This document shows, one piece after another, positions 5,601 through 9,706 of a stretch of DNA of 9,706 nucleotides. Under the pieces are notes generated by a model that saw nothing but the letters and a program-made list of their open reading frames with translations, made no database searches and was not told the origin of the DNA. A program made the position numbers and the translations under genes. The DNA is from Burkholderiales bacterium (GTDB lineage Bacteria > Pseudomonadota > Gammaproteobacteria > Burkholderiales > Burkholderiaceae_C): positions 1 to 9,706 of the forward strand of contig CANHBY010000018.1 in NCBI GenBank assembly GCA_947458895.1, read 5' to 3'. The stretch's first letter is position 1. Each line of letters opens with the position of its first letter.

Positions 5601-7391
5601 ATGAACGTCAAACGCTTTACAGCCCCGAATTCTCGCGAGGCCCTCAAGATGGTGAAGGAAGCGTTTGGCAATGACGCGATCATTTTGTCAACGAAGCCTT
5701 GCTCGGTCGGGGTAGAGATTTTGGCGATGCCCCCCGAGAGTGTTGAGCAGATCGAGCGCATGGCCGCACCAAGCCCCGCACCCATCCAGCCGGCAATTCC
5801 AACTCAAGCGCCGATGGCACTCTCCAGCCAGCTTGAAGCCAGCGATTCGCCCAAGGCATTAGCCCGCGGATCTTCATCTCAAGTTTGGTCGGCCATCGCC
5901 AATGCCGCCCGCTCCGCAGTGCGCGTTGGGGAACGCCAAGAACCCTCCATGACGAAGCCCCGATCGACCAAAGCTGCGGTTGATGCCGATACCGAGCAAC
6001 TCAGCACCAGCTCCTTGTCTTTCCAAGATTACGTGCGTGAACGGATGCTAAAAAAGCGCGACGCCGAAAAGAAGGCTGAGGCAGCCGCTAAGGCTGCTGA
6101 AGCCAAGGCTCAGGCCATGGCCACGGTCAATGAAGACGTCGAGCGCATGTCCATGAGCACGCTGTCGTTCCAGGAATATGCGCGTCAACGCATGATCAAG
6201 CGCCGTGAACAAGCAGCTCGCCAAGCGGCTGAGAAAGAACGGCACGAGCAAGAGAATCTGGCTGCCCAAAAAGCGGCTGCTGAACAAGCCCGCCTGGAGG
6301 CACGCTTTGAAGCCGAGCAAGCCCGCTCGATGCACTCTATGCGGTCTGCCCGAGCTGAACCTCCGATATTGCATGAGGAAGTGCCTGTTTTGGCTGACAA
6401 CGCGTCCATGCGGCGCGATCAACAAGACATGCTTTCCGAGCTGAAGTCCATGAAAGGCTTGATCGAGGAGCGTTTCAGCGCCTTGGCTTTCATGGAAAAA
6501 CTCCAGCGCGAACCCGCTCAGGCGAGGCTGACCCAAAAGCTGCTTGACTGCGGTTTTTCCCCAGCGCTGATCCGCAAGCTCTCGGCTGGCATGAAGTCTG
6601 ATGTGGGCGATGAAACTGAATGGGCATCCACTGTACTTCAGCGTAATTTGTCATGCGCAGAAAATGAGCCAGCGCTCGAAGACCAGGGCGGCGTGTTCGC
6701 ACTCATCGGTTCTACCGGTGTGGGAAAAACCACCAGCACTGCCAAGCTCGCCGCAGCCTTTGCGACCAAGCACGGTGCCTCCAATCTCGGCCTGATTACC
6801 CTTGATGCTTACCGCGTCGGTGCGCACGAGCAGCTGCGAGCCTATGGGCGCATCTTGGGTGTCCCTGTGCACACCGCCCACGACCGAGCCTCGCTTGAAG
6901 ATTTGATGGATCTGCTCAGCGCCAAGAAGATGGTGCTGATTGACACCGCCGGCATGGGCCAGCGCGACTCGCGCACCAAAGATTTGCTCGAGATGCTGAG
7001 CCACCGCTCCATCAAGAAGCTGCTGGTGGTGAATGCAGCCTCTCAAGGCGAAACGATTGACGATGTGGTGATGTTCTATCGGGCCAACCAGGCGGCCGGT
7101 GTGGTGCTGTCCAAGATCGACGAGGCCGTGAAGCTAGGCCCTGCCATCGATGCCATGATCCGTCACAAGCTCAGCATTTTGGGTGTAGCCAACGGTCAGC
7201 GAGTGCCGGAAGACTGGCACCGCCTGTCTGCCCACGCTCTGGTGCAAAGAGCGCTGCGCTGCACACCATCCTCGGCCTTCCGCATGGACGCGGGTGATGT
7301 CAACCTGATTTTCGCAGCTTCCCATTCGCCGCTTTATGAGGCCCCCTTGTCTCAGGCCCATCAAGGATTCATCAATACCCCCCGTATCTGA
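5601..7391 (+). CDS. flhF: Flagellar biosynthesis SRP-type GTPase FlhF, with extended linker
   Basis: FlhF is a signal-recognition-particle-like GTPase that fixes where flagella form, often at the pole, and dimerises with GTP at the membrane. This one has 596 residues, longer than many described FlhF proteins. The N-terminal conserved module is residues 1-45 (VKRFTAPNSREALKMVKEAFG, then IILSTK). A long charged, Ala-rich linker (about 50-270) contains two copies of a motif at 130-154 and 179-203. The N and G domains follow: P-loop GSTGVGKTTSTAK (370-382), LDAYRVGAHEQLR (401-413), DTAG (448-451), and SKID (504-507) as the base-recognition motif. The helical arginine/lysine-rich N-domain lies at about 300-355. 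The start is the ATG at 5601, eight bases after GGAG in TTGGAGAAGCATC; an upstream in-frame TTG at 5583 is not preferred. The next gene starts six bases after its stop, so translation is probably coupled. Confidence 0.97.
   Translation: MNVKRFTAPNSREALKMVKEAFGNDAIILSTKPCSVGVEILAMPPESVEQIERMAAPSPAPIQPAIPTQAPMALSSQLEASDSPKALARGSSSQVWSAIANAARSAVRVGERQEPSMTKPRSTKAAVDADTEQLSTSSLSFQDYVRERMLKKRDAEKKAEAAAKAAEAKAQAMATVNEDVERMSMSTLSFQEYARQRMIKRREQAARQAAEKERHEQENLAAQKAAAEQARLEARFEAEQARSMHSMRSARAEPPILHEEVPVLADNASMRRDQQDMLSELKSMKGLIEERFSALAFMEKLQREPAQARLTQKLLDCGFSPALIRKLSAGMKSDVGDETEWASTVLQRNLSCAENEPALEDQGGVFALIGSTGVGKTTSTAKLAAAFATKHGASNLGLITLDAYRVGAHEQLRAYGRILGVPVHTAHDRASLEDLMDLLSAKKMVLIDTAGMGQRDSRTKDLLEMLSHRSIKKLLVVNAASQGETIDDVVMFYRANQAAGVVLSKIDEAVKLGPAIDAMIRHKLSILGVANGQRVPEDWHRLSAHALVQRALRCTPSSAFRMDAGDVNLIFAASHSPLYEAPLSQAHQGFINTPRI
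5988..6209 (+). repeat. Duplicated protein motif inside FlhF
   Basis: Residues 130-154 and 179-203 of FlhF align without gaps over 25 positions, with 14 identities counted by eye. The shared pattern is D.E..S.S.LSFQ[DE]Y.R.RM[LI]K[KR]R[DE]. The copies are 49 residues apart, separated by an Ala/Lys/Glu-rich helical stretch. The DNA copies occupy 5988-6062 and 6135-6209. This is a protein-level repeat, likely an interaction motif, not a recent DNA duplication. Confidence 0.85.
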
Positions 7392-7397
7392 CGCATC

Positions 7398-8213
7398 ATG
7401 AGTGGATCCCTTTCCCGTCCCATGCCGCTTGATCAGGCCTATGGTTTGCGCCGCCTGTTTGCGCACACCCAGGTGTTGTTCATCCCGGTCGTGTCAAACC
7501 CCCATTTCGCGCTGGGGGGGGTGATGCTGGAGCGCTTGTGCACGGCGTTCTCTCTGCTTGGCAAGAGAACATTGGTGATCGATGCAGCCGAGCATTCTCC
7601 TCAGCCCCACGAAATGGCCGACATCGATCTTGCTGCCTGCGTGGAAACGCTGTCGAGCGATGTGTTCTACCTCGCTGGCAGGGGGCTACCCCTTCGCTAT
7701 GTCGACCCGAAGGGATCGACCGCGCCGTTTCTCGAGGCTGTTTCCCGGGCTGCCCCTCAGGCCGAGGTGGTGCTCGTGCATGCCAATGCAGTGGATTTGT
7801 GCAGGCTGTTCAGCGGCGGCGTGGCCAAGCCCCTGATGATGGCTGACGATTACCCCAACAGCGTCACTCATGCCTATGCCGCAATGAAGTTGTTGACCCA
7901 ACGCGCCAACCTCAAGGTCTATGACCTTCTGCTCTGCGTCGACCCAGATTGCCCGCGAGCAGAGCGCATTGCGGTGCAGCTTGCCAGCTGTGCTGAGGAT
8001 TTCTTCGGCGGTGTGTTGCGGCAAAGCGTGCGAATCGATCCTGTCTCTGCAGCGCAAGACGCTCCCGCCGAGGAGCTGATGCGCTGGGCATATTTGGTTT
8101 TGCAGGGCAGCGAAAACGATTGGGATCAGGGCGTCACAGAGTATCCCGCAGCGATTCAAAAAGAACGCGCTCAGAGCCACCGCTCTGCTGACACGTACCT
8201 CACAGCGAACTGA
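7398..8213 (+). CDS. flhG: FlhG/FleN-like protein with degenerate ATPase motifs
   Basis: A 271-residue protein in the position of FlhG (FleN), the MinD/ParA-type ATPase that limits flagellar number and partners FlhF. The N-terminus has DQAYGLRRL (12-20), matching the DQAxxLR element that in characterised FlhG stimulates the FlhF GTPase. A typical ParA-like segment follows (RLCTAFSLLGKRTLVIDA, 46-63), ending at the first acidic residue of the fold (Asp62). The deviant Walker A motif expected just before it (GKGGVGKT) is replaced by NPHFALGG (34-41), so both lysines are missing. The second Asp after IDA is Ala64. The Walker B/switch II strand EVVLVHANAV (123-132) lacks its Asp. Nucleotide binding is therefore unlikely, although the overall layout is conserved. 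No good ribosome binding site precedes the ATG, so coupling to flhF (six-base gap) is likely. Another start at 7422 is possible. Identity rests on position, the DQA motif and residual similarity. Confidence 0.82.
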   Translation: MSGSLSRPMPLDQAYGLRRLFAHTQVLFIPVVSNPHFALGGVMLERLCTAFSLLGKRTLVIDAAEHSPQPHEMADIDLAACVETLSSDVFYLAGRGLPLRYVDPKGSTAPFLEAVSRAAPQAEVVLVHANAVDLCRLFSGGVAKPLMMADDYPNSVTHAYAAMKLLTQRANLKVYDLLLCVDPDCPRAERIAVQLASCAEDFFGGVLRQSVRIDPVSAAQDAPAEELMRWAYLVLQGSENDWDQGVTEYPAAIQKERAQSHRSADTYLTAN

Positions 8214-8231
8214 AGGCACATGGAGCCAAGC

Positions 8232-8948
8232 ATGTACACAGCCAAAGGCCAACTTGATGTCAACTCTATGCTGAAGCAATATGGTCCCCTGGTGCGCCGC
8301 CTCGCCCACCAGATGATCGCCAAGCTACCCGCCAACGTCGAGCTTGATGACTTGATCCAGGTCGGTATGATCGGCCTGACCGATGCGCTCTCTCGCTTTG
8401 ACGTGGGCCAGGGCATTCAATTCGAAACCTTCGCCACCACACGCATACGCGGTGCCATGCTTGACGAGTTGCGCGGCGGCGACTACCTCTCACGCGGAAT
8501 TCGTAAACATCAGCGCAGCATCGAGGTTGCCGTGCACCGGGTTGAACAGCGCCTTGGGCGCCCTCCCGTCGAGAGCGAAATTGCCCGCGAAATGGGCCTG
8601 AGCCTGAGCGAATACCAAGAGCTGTTAGGCAAAGTACGCGGCACCCAACTCGTCTACCTGGAGGACATTGGGTGCGTGGGTGGGGACAACGACTACCTCG
8701 ATCGCCATGAATGTAACGACGATGCGATGAGCCCCATGGAGCAACTACAAGATGACCGTATGCGCAAGGCGCTGGTGGAGGCCATCAAGGTGTTGCCCGA
8801 ACGTGAATTGCAGGTCATGAGCATGTATTACGAGCAGGACATGAATCTCAAAGAGATTGCCGCCGTGCTCAAGGTGACCGAATCCAGAGTGTGCCAACTC
8901 CACAGCCAGAGCATCGCGCGGCTGCGGGTGCGTTTGCGTGACCATTGA
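8232..8948 (+). CDS. fliA: Flagellar RNA polymerase sigma factor FliA (sigma 28)
   Basis: A 238-residue sigma 70-family factor of the FliA group, the usual length. It directs RNA polymerase to late flagellar promoters (flagellin, motor and chemotaxis genes) and is normally held by the anti-sigma factor FlgM. Region 2 covers about residues 15-95, with LIQVGMIGLTDALSRFD (41-57) and FETFATTRIRGAMLDELR (64-81). Region 3 covers about 96-145, with RLGRPPVESEIAREMGLS. Region 4 carries the -35-binding helix-turn-helix LKEIAAVLKVTESRVCQLHSQ (206-226). The -10-binding stretch reads DYLSRGIRKHQR (84-95), different from the DWxPRSVRR of E. coli. GGAG at 8222-8225 lies six bases before the ATG at 8232, which is preferred to the ATG at 8220. 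The fliA start lies 18 bases after the flhG stop, and its own stop is inside the next gene. Confidence 0.97.
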   Translation: MYTAKGQLDVNSMLKQYGPLVRRLAHQMIAKLPANVELDDLIQVGMIGLTDALSRFDVGQGIQFETFATTRIRGAMLDELRGGDYLSRGIRKHQRSIEVAVHRVEQRLGRPPVESEIAREMGLSLSEYQELLGKVRGTQLVYLEDIGCVGGDNDYLDRHECNDDAMSPMEQLQDDRMRKALVEAIKVLPERELQVMSMYYEQDMNLKEIAAVLKVTESRVCQLHSQSIARLRVRLRDH

Positions 8949-9706
8949 CTCTCAACTCGTGGCGCCGGCCCATAGGTCCCTCATCCCTTGGCCTGTGCCT
9001 GCACTGGCTGCTTGGCTGTGTGCATGGATCTGCTACTCGGGTGCGATCCGGTGGGGCGCCCCACTTTGGTTTTCTTTTGTGTGTGCTTGCATGACAGCTG
9101 GCATCTGGGCACTTACAGTGATCTCGCCCTGGCGACGAACATTTGTCTTGGCTGGATTTCCATTGTCCTGGTTGACGCTCGGGTTCCTCAGCGTCCAGGG
9201 CCCCATCATGTCGTTATGGTGGCTGGTTCCCTTGGCCCTTCTCTTGAGCCTTTACCCAGCTCATGCGTGGTCTGATGCACCATTGTTTCCCACACCGGCC
9301 CATGCCCTTAAGGGTTTGTCTGTGGTTGCACCATTGCCCGCGCGTGCAGCCATTCTTGATGCAGGTTGCGGCCTCGGTGCCGGGCTTCGAGCCCTGGCTG
9401 CGGAGTACCCGCAGGCATGCCTCAGCGGTTGGGAATGGAGCCGTCCACTGGCCTGGATGACCCGTTGGCGTGAGCCCTCAGTCCGTATCCGCCGCGCCGA
9501 TATCTGGCAGGAGGACTGGTCTGGCTTTCAGATGGTCTACCTCTTTCAACGCCCTGAAAGCATGCCTCGTGCATTAGCCAAGGCCCAATCCGAGCTTCAG
9601 GCAGGCGCCTACTTGGTCAGCCTTGAGTTTCAGGCACGCGGCCTTAGCCCAAGCGCCAAGCTCGAAAATGTGCCGGGCAAACCAGTATGGGTTTACAGAG
9701 CACCGA
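8938..9706 (+). CDS. Membrane-anchored class I SAM-dependent methyltransferase (3'-truncated)
   Basis: A reading frame open from 8938 to the window edge (256 full codons, no stop), missing only its 3' end. The N-terminal 110 residues are very hydrophobic, with probable membrane segments near 18-36, 41-62, 68-86 and 89-107. The rest is a Rossmann-type methyltransferase: motif I ILDAGCGLGAG (139-149), acidic residue Glu166 in SGWEWS after the second strand, ADIW (187-190) as the adenine-contact region, and VYLFQRPESM (200-209) as motif IV. The catalytic part should face the cytoplasm. The substrate is unknown: lipid, quinone precursor or protein are all possible. The GTG at 8938 overlaps the fliA stop by 11 bases and has only a weak GGG ribosome binding site (8926-8928); starts at 8959 or later are alternatives. 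From memory, similar unnamed methyltransferases occur in related betaproteobacteria. Overlap suggests transcription with the flagellar genes, but a flagellar role is unproven. Confidence 0.82.
   Translation, partial: MTIDSQLVAPAHRSLIPWPVPALAAWLCAWICYSGAIRWGAPLWFSFVCACMTAGIWALTVISPWRRTFVLAGFPLSWLTLGFLSVQGPIMSLWWLVPLALLLSLYPAHAWSDAPLFPTPAHALKGLSVVAPLPARAAILDAGCGLGAGLRALAAEYPQACLSGWEWSRPLAWMTRWREPSVRIRRADIWQEDWSGFQMVYLFQRPESMPRALAKAQSELQAGAYLVSLEFQARGLSPSAKLENVPGKPVWVYRAP

Noticed and set aside
7494..7523. Frameshift as the cause of the missing Walker A in FlhG
   Set aside because: Reading the other two frames through this stretch does not give a GKGGVGKT-like sequence, and the downstream LGKRTLVIDA is in frame with the upstream DQAYGLR. 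The loss is by substitution.
7686..8309. Minus-strand frame of 207 codons across flhG and fliA
   Set aside because: It is antisense to two genes with clear context and motifs, and shows no domain of its own.
8988..9275. Plus-strand 95-residue frame, and a 65-residue frame at 9263-9460
   Set aside because: Both lie in another frame of the methyltransferase gene, whose frame gives membrane segments and a clear SAM-binding motif. Neither shows a recognisable domain or ribosome binding site.

Overview
The window looks like chromosomal DNA from a betaproteobacterium, most probably Burkholderiales and within that Comamonadaceae. The codon use is moderately GC-rich. The flagellar order flhA-flhF-flhG-fliA is typical of that order. 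FliA carries the segments DYLSRGIRKHQR and VRGTQLVYLEDI, which I associate from memory with comamonad FliA proteins. No mobile element, insertion sequence or CRISPR array is visible.

Left part (1-2430): the 3' end of an EAL-domain (c-di-GMP phosphodiesterase type) gene is followed 31 bases later by a 693-residue cytoplasmic diguanylate cyclase. The cyclase has an Ala/Pro-rich N-terminus, a long helical middle, and an intact GGEEF site with an RxxD inhibitory site. A G+C-rich hairpin ends this unit. A convergent gene (2524-3039, minus) encodes an exported TlpA/ResA-type thioredoxin-fold protein with a CAPC redox site. Upstream of it on the same strand lies a tRNA-Ser(UGA) gene (3122-3211).

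Right part (3458-9706): a compact plus-strand flagellar cluster. It holds flhA (export gate), flhF (SRP-type GTPase that sets flagellar position), an flhG/fleN-position gene, and fliA (sigma 28). These are followed by an overlapping, 3'-truncated gene for a membrane-anchored class I SAM-dependent methyltransferase. The methyltransferase reading frame is open from 8938 to the window edge.

How the genes fit together: FlhF and FlhG normally form a GTPase/ATPase pair controlling where and how many flagella are built. FlhA is the core of the export gate, and FliA transcribes late flagellar genes. The c-di-GMP enzymes to the left could influence the choice between motility and sessility, but only adjacency supports that here.

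Most notable: the FlhG protein keeps the N-terminal DQAxGLR element that in characterised FlhG stimulates FlhF, yet it has lost the whole deviant Walker A motif and other ATPase residues. FlhF carries a duplicated motif of about 25 residues (LSFQ[DE]Y.R.RM.K[KR]R) in a long linker. The methyltransferase fused to transmembrane segments overlaps the fliA stop codon. flhB, often directly upstream of flhA, is absent.
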